64,000 nucleotides of DNA from Pseudomonas sivasensis. Lineage in GTDB: Bacteria > Pseudomonadota > Gammaproteobacteria > Pseudomonadales > Pseudomonadaceae. The DNA is taken from contig NZ_JAAOWU010000003.1 of assembly GCF_013778505.1 (NCBI RefSeq), positions 248,001 through 312,000 on the forward strand, given 5' to 3'. The notes under the pieces were generated by a model that had not been told where the DNA came from, did no database searches, and worked only from the letters and a program-made list of their open reading frames with translations. The translations under genes were made by a program, and so were the position numbers. This document shows positions 44,123-53,709 of the stretch, piece by piece (positions within the stretch are counted from its first letter, which is position 1; every line of letters begins with the position of its first letter).

Positions 44123-45475
44123 ATGTTTGGCATGTCCCACGAGTCGTACCTGCTGCTAGACGCAGTCGTCACTATCATCGGGTTGATCGTTCTGATCACC
44201 AAGTTCAAGGTCCACCCGTTCATTGCACTGATCATCGCGGCCGGCTTCCTCGGCCTGACCTCGGGCATGCCCGTGGACAAGATCATCAAGGCCTTCCAGG
44301 ACGGTTTCGGCGGAGTGCTCGGCTTTGTCGGCATCATCCTCGCGCTGGGCACCATGCTCGGCAAGATGATGGCCGAATCCGGCGGTGCCGATCAGATCGC
44401 CCAGACCCTGATCCGCGCCTTCGGCAAAGAGAAGGTCCAGTGGGCCATGATGTTCGCCGCGTTCCTGGTGGGCATCCCGCTGTTCTTCGAGATCGGCTTT
44501 GTGCTGCTGATCCCGCTGGTGTTTATCGTCGCGCGCCGCACAGGTGTGTCGCTGATCAAGATCGGCATCCCGCTGCTCGCAGGCCTCTCGGCAGTGCACG
44601 GCCTGGTGCCACCGCACCCGGGCCCGCTGCTGGCTATCGGCGTGTTTGGCGCGGACATCGGCAAGACCATCCTGTATGGCCTGATCGTCGCACTGCCGAC
44701 CGCCATCATTGCCGGCCCGATCTTCGGTACGTTCATCGCCAAGTACATCCCCGGTAATCCCTCCCAGGAACTGGTGGATCAACTGGCCCGCGAGACCGAC
44801 AACAAGTCGTTGCCAAGCTTCGGCATCACATTGGTCACCGTGCTGCTGCCGGTGTTTCTGATGCTGCTCAAAACCTTCGCCGACATCGCCTTTGCCGAAG
44901 GCAACGTGGTGCGCAACTGGATGGACATGATCGGTCACCCGATCACCGCCTTGCTGCTGGCGCTTCTGCTGTCGCTGTACACCTTTGGTAGTCGCCAGGG
45001 CATTCACTCCAAGCAAATCCTCAAGCTGCTCGACGCCAGCCTTGCGCCGACGGCCGCGATCATCCTGATCATCGGTGCCGGTGGTGGCTTCAAACAGATG
45101 CTGGTAACCAGCGGCGTGGGTGACGTGATCGGCCATATGGCGGTGAATGCGCAGATCAACCCGATCCTGCTGGCCTGGCTGGTGGCGGCGGTGATTCGTA
45201 TTGCGACCGGTTCGGCAACCGTGGCGACCATTACCGGCGCGGGCATCGTAGTGCCGGTGGTGGGGATGATCCCAGGGGTTAACCGTGAGCTGTTGGTGCT
45301 GGCGACGGGGGCGGGTTCGTTGATCCTGTCTCACGTCAACGATGCGGGGTTCTGGCTGGTGAAGCAGTACTTCAACATGACCGTGGCCGAGACCTTCAAG
45401 ACCTGGACGGCGATGGAAACCATTCTGTCTGTGGTGGCGTTGATCTTCATCATGCTGCTGTCGTTGGTGGTCTAA
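44123..45475 (+). CDS. gntT: gluconate permease (GntP family)
   Basis: A 450-aa inner membrane H+ symporter of the GntP family with about 12-14 TM segments. Recognisable segments are KVHPFIALIIAAGFLGLTSGMP near the N-terminus, VPPHPGPLLAIGVFGADIGKT in the centre and GSATVATITGAGIV near the C-terminus. It brings in gluconate for GntK. Control by GntR and by Crc/Hfq is suggested by the upstream sites. Confidence 0.93.
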   Translation: MFGMSHESYLLLDAVVTIIGLIVLITKFKVHPFIALIIAAGFLGLTSGMPVDKIIKAFQDGFGGVLGFVGIILALGTMLGKMMAESGGADQIAQTLIRAFGKEKVQWAMMFAAFLVGIPLFFEIGFVLLIPLVFIVARRTGVSLIKIGIPLLAGLSAVHGLVPPHPGPLLAIGVFGADIGKTILYGLIVALPTAIIAGPIFGTFIAKYIPGNPSQELVDQLARETDNKSLPSFGITLVTVLLPVFLMLLKTFADIAFAEGNVVRNWMDMIGHPITALLLALLLSLYTFGSRQGIHSKQILKLLDASLAPTAAIILIIGAGGGFKQMLVTSGVGDVIGHMAVNAQINPILLAWLVAAVIRIATGSATVATITGAGIVVPVVGMIPGVNRELLVLATGAGSLILSHVNDAGFWLVKQYFNMTVAETFKTWTAMETILSVVALIFIMLLSLVV

Positions 45476-45512
45476 CAGACACACCAGCAGCAAGGGTGAA
45501 AACCCAATGTAA

Positions 45513-45605
45513 ATGTGGGAGGGGGCTTGCCCCCGATGGCGGTGGGTCAGTCACCAGATGAAGTGATTGAACCTCTGCTATCGGGGGCAAGCCCCCTCCC
45601 ACATG
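45513..45605. repeat. REPIN
   Basis: Near-perfect arms ATGTGGGAGGGGGCTTGCCC and GGGGCAAGCCCCCTCCCACA, between the convergent gntT and alaC genes. Confidence 0.92.
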
Positions 45606-45633
45606 TTGACCACATTTGTTCAGGTGGATCGGG

Positions 45634-46845
45634 TCAGGCTTTAGCGACCAGCCCATCCGCCCGGAACATCCCGCGAATCCCGCGCACCGCCTGGCGAATC
45701 CGGTCCTGGTTTTCGATCAGCGCAAAGCGCACATGATCATCCCCATACTCGCCAAATCCAATCCCCGGCGACACGCAGACCTTGGCTTCCAGCAGCAGCT
45801 TCTTGGCAAACTCCAGCGAACCCATGGCGGCATACGCCTCCGGGATCTTCGCCCAGACGTACATCGACGCCTTGGGATTCTCCACCATCCAGCCCAACTC
45901 ATGCAGGCCCTTGACCAGCACATTGCGGCGCTGGCGGTACTGCTCGGCGATGTCCTTCACGCACTGCTGATCGCCTTCCAACGCAGCAATCGCGGCGACT
46001 TGCAGCGGGGTGAAGGTACCGTAATCGTGGTAACTCTTGATCCGTGCCAGGGCGTTGACCAGTTCCGGGTTGCCCACCATGAAACCGATGCGCCAGCCAG
46101 CCATGTTGTAGCTCTTGGACAGGGTGAAAAACTCCACCGCAATGTCCTTGGCCCCCGGCACTTGCATGATCGATGGGGCTTTCCAGCCGTCGTAGACGAT
46201 GTCGGCGTAGGCCAGGTCATGCACCACCAGCACGTCGTACTGCTTGGCCAGGGCGATCACCCGTTCGAAGAAATCCAGCTCCACGCACTGCGCAGTCGGG
46301 TTGGACGGGAAGCCGAGGATCATCATCTTCGGCTTCGGGATCGACCCACGAATCGCCCGTTCCAGCTCGGCGAAGAAGTCCACGCCCGGAATCAGCGGCA
46401 CCGAACGCACCTGGGCGCCGGCAATCACGGCACCGTAGATATGAATCGGGTAGCTCGGGTTGGGCACCAGCACCGTGTCGCCCTGGTCCAGGGTGGCCAG
46501 CATCAAATGCGCCAGGCCTTCCTTGGAACCGATGGTGACGATGGCTTCCGTCTCGGGGTCGATGTCCACCTCGTAGCGGTCTTTGTACCAGCGCGAAATC
46601 GCCCGGCGCAGACGCGGAATGCCTTTGGAGGTGGAGTAGCCGTGGGTGTCTTCGCGCTGGGCGACGGTGACCATTTTCTCCACGATATGGGGAGGCGTGG
46701 CACCGTCGGGGTTACCCATGCTCAAGTCGATGATGTCTTCGCCGCGCCGACGCGCAGCCATCTTCAGCTCGGCAGTGATATTGAAAACGTAAGGGGGGAG
46801 TCGATCTATGCGCGCAAAGCGGCGCGGCGAACCTTGGTCGGCCAT
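45634..46845 (-). CDS. alaC: alanine transaminase AlaC (YfdZ)-like
   Basis: A 403-aa class I/II aminotransferase that makes alanine from pyruvate and glutamate. The ATG at 46845 has GAGG 6 bp upstream; the long upstream frame is not supported. The PLP Lys is in [15 protein letters not shown], the ring Asp in [14 protein letters not shown] and the Arg for carboxylate in DDHVRFAL. The N-terminus [35 protein letters not shown] is typical of AlaC. Confidence 0.9.
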   Translation of the reverse strand: MADQGSPRRFARIDRLPPYVFNITAELKMAARRRGEDIIDLSMGNPDGATPPHIVEKMVTVAQREDTHGYSTSKGIPRLRRAISRWYKDRYEVDIDPETEAIVTIGSKEGLAHLMLATLDQGDTVLVPNPSYPIHIYGAVIAGAQVRSVPLIPGVDFFAELERAIRGSIPKPKMMILGFPSNPTAQCVELDFFERVIALAKQYDVLVVHDLAYADIVYDGWKAPSIMQVPGAKDIAVEFFTLSKSYNMAGWRIGFMVGNPELVNALARIKSYHDYGTFTPLQVAAIAALEGDQQCVKDIAEQYRQRRNVLVKGLHELGWMVENPKASMYVWAKIPEAYAAMGSLEFAKKLLLEAKVCVSPGIGFGEYGDDHVRFALIENQDRIRQAVRGIRGMFRADGLVAKA

Positions 46846-47040
46846 TGTTGCCTCGAAGTACGTAAGCGCCCGGAACCGTCCGAGCGACGTCGGCCACTGC
46901 GGTGGCCTGCGGAGCAGACAATACGGTCGATGATGGCCAGTTGTCCATATGCGTAGGAAAATTTTCTGCATGGAGTACGGCACGGATATGCCCCTATACT
47001 CGATGCGGGTTTGTTCCCTCATAAGAAGGAGACTGTTCGT

Positions 47041-47523
47041 ATGGATCAGCAGACAAAACAACCGTTAGAGCCACGCATGGAAGCAGGCAAGGCCTTGGTG
47101 ATTGCTGGGGTACAAGGGCGTTATTCCAAGGCGACGGTGGGCGATATTCCCAAGTTGTGGGAGTTGTTCGACACCTGCATCAAGGACATCAAGAAGCGCA
47201 TCGGCGGTGTGACCTATGGCGTTTGCCATAACCCCAATCACGGCGAATTCGATTACATGGCGGGGGTGGAAGTCCCGAGCAAAAGCGACGTCCCGAGCAA
47301 CTTCGAAGCCATTGAGATTCCACCGCTCAACTATGCGGTGTTCCCGCATTACGGACCGGTGCAGGCTTTGGAACAGACGTACGAGCGCATCATGTTCGAG
47401 TGGTTGCCACATTCGGGCTACAAAGTGGCAGGGCCGGATTTTGAACGCTACAGCGCTGATTTTGACGTGAGGAAAGGCACGGGGACGGTGGAGATCTGGT
47501 TGCCTGTCGTAGCCAATACCTGA
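47041..47523 (+). CDS. GyrI-like small-molecule-binding protein (AraC effector-binding fold)
   Basis: A 160-aa soluble protein starting at the ATG at 47041 (AAGGAG about 9 bp upstream). The GyrI-like/AraC_E_bind fold is suggested by [32 protein letters not shown] and the C-terminal [21 protein letters not shown]. Such stand-alone domains bind hydrophobic small molecules, or inhibit gyrase (SbmC). A ligand is not predictable. It is divergent from alaC. Confidence 0.8.
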   Translation: MDQQTKQPLEPRMEAGKALVIAGVQGRYSKATVGDIPKLWELFDTCIKDIKKRIGGVTYGVCHNPNHGEFDYMAGVEVPSKSDVPSNFEAIEIPPLNYAVFPHYGPVQALEQTYERIMFEWLPHSGYKVAGPDFERYSADFDVRKGTGTVEIWLPVVANT

Positions 47524-47531
47524 TGGCGCAT

Positions 47532-47557
47532 GACTGAGCTGCCGGGGCAGCTCAGTC
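47532..47557. terminator. perfect hairpin between convergent genes
   Basis: GACTGAGCTGCC and GGCAGCTCAGTC are perfectly complementary over 12 bp. There is no T run on either side, so it may slow or block transcription without being a canonical terminator. It fits between the GyrI-like and delta-60 genes. Confidence 0.65.
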
Positions 47558-47564
47558 GCGTGTG

Positions 47565-48764
47565 TCAACGGCTGAGCAGCCGCCCGATGAAGGACGCGTT
47601 GCCGCCGAGCGTGCCACTGCTTTGCAGGCGCTCTTCCTCCAAAACGCGCTCGAGTTTGTCGATACAGGAAGGCTGCGGCCTTGATTGCGTGTCGTTCCAG
47701 GCTATTGCGACGCCTTGATCGCCAAAGTCGGCGTCCAATTGGCCGGTCACGGTGTGTCTGAGCAGCTTGACCAGATTTCCGCTGTCATTACGCGCCAACG
47801 CGACAATCTTCCCATCGTTCTGGACCGTTACACTGGCATAGTTGCCATGGTTGGTTTCGGTTTCCAACGGCTGTCCTGCGTTGAACGACATGTCCAGTTG
47901 ACCGTTGGCAAGCAGGCTGGCAACGAAGTTCATTTGATGTGGGAGTTTGTGGCTGTCGCCGACCACCGCAATGCCGCCGACAACGGCAATGCGCCCCTCT
48001 GGGCCGCTCGCCAGCACAGTAACCTGTTCGTCGTGATTGCCCGAAAGCGGCAAATGGACAAGTCCGTTGTTGCCAAATCCTGTGTTCAGTTCCCCTTTGT
48101 TCGTATACCCGCTGAGGTGGGCTTTGCCATTGCTGGTACCCGCCAGTACAAAACCCTGCGCTGTCGTCAAGACCGCACTCAGGAGAACACCATGGACTTC
48201 AAGTGGCCCGTTGTTTCCGAAGTTGATAAATCGGCCACTTTCGTCGAGCTGGTAAACGAAACTTTTGGTGCCGTCATTGAATACAACGATGATGTTGCCA
48301 TCACCCTGCACCGCAAGACCGGCCTTGCTGGTTTCACCGAGATTGATCGCTTGATTCAGCACAACTTGACCGTTAGTGCCAAACGACTTATCTACGTCGC
48401 CGTTATCGACCCGGAATCGTGTGACAAACGCCGCTTCACCGTCAGTATTTGCCGCTAGCAGCAGGGGTTTGTTATCCGGCTGAATCAGCATGTCGACAAG
48501 GACGTCGCGGTCTTCAGCCGGCGTGAGCCAGAACCCGAAGTTGACATCCTCCTCTCCGGTCGGTGTGTGTTTGGTGAGACCGATGAAGTGATTGTTCTGG
48601 TAAGTAAACAGGCCCGCTGTAAGGGTCGAGCCATTACTGAGGGCGCGGGAAATCCCCACCGTATTTCTGTAGATCACAGTGCCGTTCTTGGGGGTTGCGT
48701 TACCAAACGAAAGATCCGCGCTTCCTGCGGTGTTTACTGCAGTACTGCTCGATGAAGTCTTCAT
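47565..48764 (-). CDS. delta-60 repeat (beta-propeller-like) protein
   Basis: A 399-aa protein beginning at the ATG at 48764 (GGAGA 7 bp upstream). It contains several ~55-60-residue repeats in which a unit ending L(D/N)..FG..G is followed by V...dGkIvv.g, as in NGDVDKSFGTNGQVVL, KGELNTGFGNNGLVHL and NGQLDMSFNAGQPL, the delta-60 pattern. The repeats should close into a propeller. No signal peptide is seen, but the N-terminus is Ser/Thr-rich and the protein may be exported by another route. Composition (Asn, Gly, Thr-rich) differs from the neighbours. Function unknown. Confidence 0.78.
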   Translation of the reverse strand: MKTSSSSTAVNTAGSADLSFGNATPKNGTVIYRNTVGISRALSNGSTLTAGLFTYQNNHFIGLTKHTPTGEEDVNFGFWLTPAEDRDVLVDMLIQPDNKPLLLAANTDGEAAFVTRFRVDNGDVDKSFGTNGQVVLNQAINLGETSKAGLAVQGDGNIIVVFNDGTKSFVYQLDESGRFINFGNNGPLEVHGVLLSAVLTTAQGFVLAGTSNGKAHLSGYTNKGELNTGFGNNGLVHLPLSGNHDEQVTVLASGPEGRIAVVGGIAVVGDSHKLPHQMNFVASLLANGQLDMSFNAGQPLETETNHGNYASVTVQNDGKIVALARNDSGNLVKLLRHTVTGQLDADFGDQGVAIAWNDTQSRPQPSCIDKLERVLEEERLQSSGTLGGNASFIGRLLSR

Positions 48765-48852
48765 GGAATGTCTCCGCACTGGACGTAAAACGTTTCCACT
48801 CCTGCTCGTCATATTCCGTGAGCGACAACCTTGGCGTTACAGTAAAAGGCAT
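48700..48852 (-). CDS. possible 50-aa ORF overlapping the start of the delta-60 gene
   Basis: A frame from ATG 48852 to the stop at 48700 would encode a 50-aa charged peptide (MPFTVTPRLSLTEYDEQEWK...). It overlaps the delta-60 start by 65 bp in another frame and lacks a clear Shine-Dalgarno sequence. The amino acid composition is protein-like, with aromatic and acidic residues, so it may be a leader or an upstream coupled gene, but it may be chance. Confidence 0.25.
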   Translation of the reverse strand: MPFTVTPRLSLTEYDEQEWKRFTSSAETFHEDFIEQYCSKHRRKRGSFVW

Positions 48853-48932
48853 CGAGGTGCGTGCGTATAGCTGTGAGATCTGACAGTAGGCAACGGGGGC
48901 TAAAGCCTGCGCCGACTGCCGTATCACTTTCG

Positions 48933-49445
48933 CTAGGTAAGGTGTGTCAAAGACGCTCCACCCAACATCAGACTCAACCTGCGTTCATACCCCACCCGCG
49001 CCTTGTACGCCTCGCCGATATCCAACCAGCCCGCTTGCAGATATAACCCCATCGCCGCCACATTGGCGCTGTCCACCGACAGTTCCAGTGCCTCGATTTG
49101 TGGCCATTCCTGGCGCGCTGCCGCCGGCAATGCCTGCAAACACGCCTTGCCGAACCCACTGCCTTGTTGCCGCCGATCCACCTGGAACGCATGCAGCGTG
49201 GCGCTGTGTGCATCGGCCCAATGGGGCAGGCAAGGCGGGCGTTTGAGCAAGAGGAAGGCCACCGGAATGTCATCGGCCAGCAGGGCGAACCCTTTGACGC
49301 CTGGGCTTGGTTTGGCCAGCAGCGAATTGAGCGCGCAATACATATCGCCGCAAAACGGCAGTTGTTCGGGATGAACTTCGATGGCGCTGGCTTGCTGTCG
49401 TTGCACAGCAGTGAGCGCCTCGTAGGCGACAAGGCGGGTTTGCAT
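48933..49445 (-). CDS. GNAT-family N-acetyltransferase
   Basis: A 170-aa acetyltransferase starting at the ATG at 49445. The acetyl-CoA-binding motif is VDRRQQGSGFGKACLQALPA (about 90-109) and the C-terminal LSVDSANVAAMGLYLQAGW fits the family. The acceptor is unknown. It is flanked by the delta-60 gene and a LysR gene, both on the same strand, with no clear coupling. Confidence 0.83.
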   Translation of the reverse strand: MQTRLVAYEALTAVQRQQASAIEVHPEQLPFCGDMYCALNSLLAKPSPGVKGFALLADDIPVAFLLLKRPPCLPHWADAHSATLHAFQVDRRQQGSGFGKACLQALPAAARQEWPQIEALELSVDSANVAAMGLYLQAGWLDIGEAYKARVGYERRLSLMLGGASLTHLT

Positions 49446-49569
49446 CGGAACGTCCGAACGGCTGCAAGGAAGCGCGCAGTCTAGCGGGTTTGAGGGCGAC
49501 ACAGTGCTTAGTGATAAGCGGGCTGGCCCTGAGCGAGGCGCGCCAATTCACCACATACTCTGAGCCTGA

Positions 49570-50427
49570 TCACTCATCCTGCATCTGCGCCAGCATCCAG
49601 CTGCCCGCCGGTCCCGGTGGATACTGCCGCGACCACAGCGCATCCACCGCTACCAGTCGCGGCCAACCGCGCACTGGGAGTTCCACCAGCCCAGTGTTGC
49701 CAAAGCGTTCCACCAGCCAACGCGGCAGCTCGGCCCAACCGAAACCGAGCTGGGCCATTTCCATCAGCATCAGAAAACTCGGCGCCGACCAAACGCGGCC
49801 GCTGGGGCGGGTTTCATTCGGGTTGATGATGCTCGCCAGCCGAAGTTCGCGGTGTTGCTGCAAGCACTGCACGTCGATGTTCGGCAGCGTGGCCAACGGA
49901 TGCTCGGGCGCGACGAACAGCGCGATTTCCGTGCGTTCAGCCACGGGCGCGCGGCTGAGGTCGGGTGGGTAATCTGCCTGGGCCTCGACAAACGCGATCT
50001 GCGCACGACCGCTCTGCACCAGCGCGATCAAGTCTTCGCACTCGGCGATCAACCATTCCAGTTCAAGGTCCGGGTAACGCTGCTCGAAGGCCTTGAGCGC
50101 GAGTTCGAAGCGCTCAGATTGATAGGTATCGGACATGGCAATCGTGACTTTCGGCTCCAATCCCATGGCCAACTGACTCGCGGCCAGCGACAGGCGACTG
50201 CTGGCTTCCAGGACTTGCTCGGCGCGTTGCAGCAACACCAGGCCGGCGGGCGTGAGCGTCGGCTTGCGGCTGCTGCGATCAAACAGCACCACATCCAAGT
50301 CAATCTCCAGGCTGGCTACCGCCGCGCTGACGGTGGACTGGCTCTTGCCCAGTTTGCGCGCCGCCGCCGAGAACGAGCCTTGAGTGGCCGCCTGCACAAA
50401 CGCTTGCAGCACTTCATTAGAGGCCAT
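49570..50427 (-). CDS. LysR-family regulator, divergent from a PACE efflux gene
   Basis: A 285-aa LysR-type regulator. The HTH is at about 18-38 (SFSAAARKLGKSQSTVSAAVASLE) and the ligand domain from about 90. It is divergent from the PACE transporter gene with an 88-bp shared region, so it probably activates that gene, the arrangement known for AceR-aceI in Acinetobacter. Confidence 0.88.
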   Translation of the reverse strand: MASNEVLQAFVQAATQGSFSAAARKLGKSQSTVSAAVASLEIDLDVVLFDRSSRKPTLTPAGLVLLQRAEQVLEASSRLSLAASQLAMGLEPKVTIAMSDTYQSERFELALKAFEQRYPDLELEWLIAECEDLIALVQSGRAQIAFVEAQADYPPDLSRAPVAERTEIALFVAPEHPLATLPNIDVQCLQQHRELRLASIINPNETRPSGRVWSAPSFLMLMEMAQLGFGWAELPRWLVERFGNTGLVELPVRGWPRLVAVDALWSRQYPPGPAGSWMLAQMQDE

Positions 50428-50515
50428 GACTATCGCCTTGATCGATGGTTATTGGTTATGAAGTATCGATTCAAAGGGTAATGATGGCAACCGTCGTCAC
50501 TCTCGGAGACGGGTC

Positions 50516-51028
50516 ATGAACCCTACCAAATCCATCACTGAACGCGTTTGCCAGGCTGTTGGTTTCGAAGCCCTGGCGTTGTTGATCTGCACCCCTTTGT
50601 TGGCGTGGATCATGGACAAGCCGGCCCTGGAAATGGGCATGGTCACCCTGGCGATCAGCCTGATGGCGCTGACCTGGAACGTGATCTTCAACGGCCTGTT
50701 CGACCGACTCAAGGCACGCCTGCAACTGGCCAACAATGGCTGGACCCGTGTGTTGCACGCGCTCATGTTTGAAGGTGGCTTGATTTTGGTGTGCGTACCG
50801 CTGATTGCGGCGTGGCTGAATATCAGCCTGATGCAGGCATTTATCCTCGACATAGGTGTATTGCTGTTCTTCCTGCCGTACACCTATGTGTATCACTGGG
50901 GCTATGACGTACTGCGCGACAAGCTCCTACAGAAACATTCCGCCCGACGCCTCGATGCGCTGGCCGGTGATCCAGTGGCTGCCGTCGGCCAGCAGGCTGG
51001 CAATCGCTCCACCGATATCGTCCGGTAA
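50516..51028 (+). CDS. PACE-family efflux transporter
   Basis: A 170-aa inner membrane protein with four TM helices made of two bacterial transmembrane pair (BTP) repeats. Each repeat has RVxxxxxFExxxL pattern versions (ERVCQAVGFEALALLICTPLLAWI and TRVLHALMFEGGLILVCVPLIAAWL), and ALTWNVIFNGLFDR and HWGYDVLRDKL close the repeats; the Glu of FEA corresponds to the functional Glu of AceI. Members export chlorhexidine and short diamines. The protein is longer than the ~150 aa usual for the family because its last ~30 codons run antisense into the SDR gene. GGAG precedes the start. Confidence 0.85.
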   Translation: MNPTKSITERVCQAVGFEALALLICTPLLAWIMDKPALEMGMVTLAISLMALTWNVIFNGLFDRLKARLQLANNGWTRVLHALMFEGGLILVCVPLIAAWLNISLMQAFILDIGVLLFFLPYTYVYHWGYDVLRDKLLQKHSARRLDALAGDPVAAVGQQAGNRSTDIVR

Positions 51029-51685
51029 GCCGGCGCGGCCCAGGGCGGTGTTGCTCGCGACCATGGCATTGAGGTTGGCGTTGTCGCGTACAGCGCCGCC
51101 GCCGAAGTCGGTTTCGATCGCGCCAGGGGCCAGGATGTTGACGCTGATCCCGCGCCCACCCAGCTCTTTGGCCTGGTAGCGGGTCAGCACTTCCATGGCG
51201 CCTTTCATCGCCGCGTAGGCGGCATAGCCCGGCAGGCTGAAACGCGCCAGGCCGCTGGAGACGTTGAGGATGCGGCCGCCGTCGCGGATCAACGGCAACA
51301 GCTTCTGCGTCAGGAAAAACGGACCCTTGAATTGGATCGCCACCAGTTGGTCGAACTGGGCTTCGGTGGTCTCGGCAAAACTGGCGTGAATGCCGATCCC
51401 GGCGTTGTTGATCAGAAAGTCGATGTGATCCTGTGCGAAAACATCCTTGAGCACGCCGGCCACGTCGCCGACAAAACCTTCGAATGTTGCGCTTTGGCTC
51501 ACATCCAATTGCAGCATGGCGGCGCGGCCACCCAATTGTTCGATCTCGGCCACCAATGCTTGCGCCTCGTCGGCCTTGCTGTGATAGGTGCCGATGATGT
51601 CTACGCCTTGCGCCGCCAGGTGCAATGCAGCGTTTTTACCCAAGCCACGGCTGGCGCCGGTGATCAATGCGATTTTGCGGGTCAT
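50927..51685 (-). CDS. short-chain dehydrogenase/reductase
   Basis: A 252-aa classical SDR. The cofactor motif is TGASRGLGKNAAL (about 9-21), NNAGIG follows, and the catalytic Ser and YAAMK are in VSSGLARFSLPGYAAYAAMK. It is divergent from a LysR gene (108-bp gap) that probably controls it. Its 3' end overlaps the PACE gene by 102 bp. Substrate unknown. Confidence 0.86.
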   Translation of the reverse strand: MTRKIALITGASRGLGKNAALHLAAQGVDIIGTYHSKADEAQALVAEIEQLGGRAAMLQLDVSQSATFEGFVGDVAGVLKDVFAQDHIDFLINNAGIGIHASFAETTEAQFDQLVAIQFKGPFFLTQKLLPLIRDGGRILNVSSGLARFSLPGYAAYAAMKGAMEVLTRYQAKELGGRGISVNILAPGAIETDFGGGAVRDNANLNAMVASNTALGRAGLPDDIGGAIASLLADGSHWITGQRIEASGGMFL

Positions 51686-51793
51686 GGTGCAGTCCTCTTC
51701 AGATGTGAACGTGGGACTGAGTGTATTTGTCCGCTGCTAACGTGATAAACAGGGCTACACCGGAATCACTGGCCGGATAAGGCGAACAATCCC

Positions 51794-52690
51794 ATGAACA
51801 AACTTGAGTTGCTGCGCACCTTCGTGCGGGTCACCGAACTGTCGAGTTTTACCCAGGCGGGCGAGAGTCTGGGGCTGCCGCGTTCCACCGTGTCCGAGCA
51901 TGTGCAGGCGCTGGAAGAACTGCTCGGCGCGCGTCTGTTGCAGCGCACCACACGCAAAGTGCAGGCGACCCAGGACGGGCGCGTGTTGTACGAGCGCAGC
52001 AAGGACCTGCTCGCGCATATGGAGGAACTCGAAGGGCTGTTTCGCCAGGACGAAGCGCAACTGAGCGGGCGCATCCGCGTCGACATGCCCAACGTGATGG
52101 CGCGGGAACTGATCCTGCCGCGCTTGTCGCAGTTCATGGACGCGCACCCGTTGATCGAGTTGGAGATCAGTTGCACCGACCGCCAGGTCGACCTGCTCGC
52201 CGAAGGCTTCGACTGCGTACTGCGCGTCGGCGCCCAGCCGGACCACAGCGTGGTCGCACGCGTGCTGTGCCGCATGCCGATGATCAACTGCGCGAGCGCG
52301 GGTTACGTGCAACGTTACGGCGTGCCCGCGACCTTGGCCGATCTGGCGCAGCATCAATTGGTGCATTACGTGCGGCCATTGGGTTCACGCTCGGCCGGTT
52401 TCGAGTATCAGCAAGGCAACAAGGTGCAGCGCATCCCCATGGCCGGGCGGGTGACGGTCAACAGCACGGATGCGTATCGCGTGGCGTGCCTGGGCGGTTT
52501 TGGCATTACTCAGGTGCCGGCCTTGGGTATTCGTGACTTGCTCGCCAGTGGCGAGTTGGTTGCCCTGCTCCCCGACTACCCGGCGCCGCCGCTGGATGTG
52601 TCCTTGCTCTACGCGGGTCAGCGGCATTTGCCGTTGCGGGTGCGCGTGTTCATGGACTGGCTGGCGGCCACCCTGCAAGCCCATCTTTAA
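51794..52690 (+). CDS. LysR-family regulator, divergent from the SDR gene
   Basis: A 298-aa LysR-type regulator, of the CrgA/DmlR-like branch (MNKLELLRTFVRVTELSSFTQAGESLGLPRSTVSEHV HTH). It is likely to regulate the divergent SDR. Its TAA stop overlaps the stop of the convergent third LysR gene by a few bases. Confidence 0.87.
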   Translation: MNKLELLRTFVRVTELSSFTQAGESLGLPRSTVSEHVQALEELLGARLLQRTTRKVQATQDGRVLYERSKDLLAHMEELEGLFRQDEAQLSGRIRVDMPNVMARELILPRLSQFMDAHPLIELEISCTDRQVDLLAEGFDCVLRVGAQPDHSVVARVLCRMPMINCASAGYVQRYGVPATLADLAQHQLVHYVRPLGSRSAGFEYQQGNKVQRIPMAGRVTVNSTDAYRVACLGGFGITQVPALGIRDLLASGELVALLPDYPAPPLDVSLLYAGQRHLPLRVRVFMDWLAATLQAHL

Positions 52691-53604
52691 CGGCGCGCCG
52701 ACAGTTGCTGCGGCGCCAGGAACGCGTCGTGAAAGTAATCCCGGAACGCCTGCATCGCCGGGGTAAATGCCCGCTCGCGGTGCCAGGCCAGTCCGACGCT
52801 CATGGGCGTGACCGGGTCGGTGACGGTCAGGGTTTCGATGCGCTTGCCTTCCAGTGACCACGGGCGGTGCACCAAGTCCGACAGAATCGCCACGCCGCTG
52901 CCATTGGCGACCATGCTGCGTACTGCCTCCACCGAACTGGTGCGCAGTCGCACCTTAGGCGTTTGCCCGGCCTGTTCCCAATAGCGCATGGCGCTGTGTT
53001 CGGCTTCATCGACGGTCAGCAGGATGTAGGGCTCCTGCGCGACATCCGCCAGGCTCACGGCGCCGCGCTCGCACAATGGGTGATGGCTGGGCAGCCACAG
53101 GCGACGTTCCGAGTTGAACAGAATCTCGGAAACGATCGCCGGGTGAGTCAGGTTGGCGGTGAGCACCACGGCCATGTCGAACTGGCCGTCGAGCAGACCT
53201 TGTTCGATCGCCTGGCGCTCCTGCTCGAAGACCTCGATGGTCACGTCCGGATGCCAATGCTCCATGCGCTGCAAGTGATGGGGCAGGAAGTAACCAAGTA
53301 CGGTGTAACTGGCCGCTACCCGCAGCACGCCGCTGGCGCGGTAGTCGGGCAATGGACTGTTCAGCGCATCGTCCACGCTGCGCACAATCACATAGGCGCG
53401 GTTGAGAAAGTGCCGCCCGGCATCGGTCAAGTTCATGCCTTGGGCCGAGCGCACAAACAGTTGCACGCCGAGCATCGCCTCCAACTCCTTGATCGCCGTG
53501 GTCACCGCCGACTGCGAGATGTTCAGGTGGATCGCTGCCTGGGAAATCTGGCCGATCTCAGCGGTGGCGACGAAGTAGCGGATTTGGCGCAAGGTCAGCG
53601 ACAT
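52687..53604 (-). CDS. LysR-family regulator, divergent from pxpABC
   Basis: A 305-aa LysR-type regulator starting at the ATG at 53604, where MSLTLRQIRYFVATAEIGQISQAAIHL gives the normal LysR N-terminus; the frame stays open to 54513 but that part is antisense to pxpA. A Shine-Dalgarno sequence is not obvious. It is divergent from pxpABC with a 105-bp gap and an inverted repeat, so it is the probable regulator of 5-oxoproline use. Confidence 0.88.
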   Translation of the reverse strand: MSLTLRQIRYFVATAEIGQISQAAIHLNISQSAVTTAIKELEAMLGVQLFVRSAQGMNLTDAGRHFLNRAYVIVRSVDDALNSPLPDYRASGVLRVAASYTVLGYFLPHHLQRMEHWHPDVTIEVFEQERQAIEQGLLDGQFDMAVVLTANLTHPAIVSEILFNSERRLWLPSHHPLCERGAVSLADVAQEPYILLTVDEAEHSAMRYWEQAGQTPKVRLRTSSVEAVRSMVANGSGVAILSDLVHRPWSLEGKRIETLTVTDPVTPMSVGLAWHRERAFTPAMQAFRDYFHDAFLAPQQLSARR

Positions 53605-53634
53605 GAGCGATATCTGTTTTTCAGAAGATAGGGC

Positions 53635-53648
53635 ATCTGATAATAGAT
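53635..53648. promoter_or_regulatory. candidate LysR operator ahead of pxpA
   Basis: ATCTGATAATAGAT is an inverted repeat (ATCT-N6-AGAT) with LysR-type T-N11-A spacing in its vicinity. A second related half, TATCTG...AGAAGATA, lies just to its left at about 53610-53630. Confidence 0.45.
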
Positions 53649-53709
53649 CTTCCCAAGGGGTCAAGGCGCAGCCTACTTTTCCAACATCATTTCTGGCGGA
53701 GCGACCCCG

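Noticed and set aside
44156..45493. 445-aa open frame on the minus strand
   Set aside because: Shadow of gntT with Gln/His/Asp-rich translation, typical of antisense of membrane protein genes.
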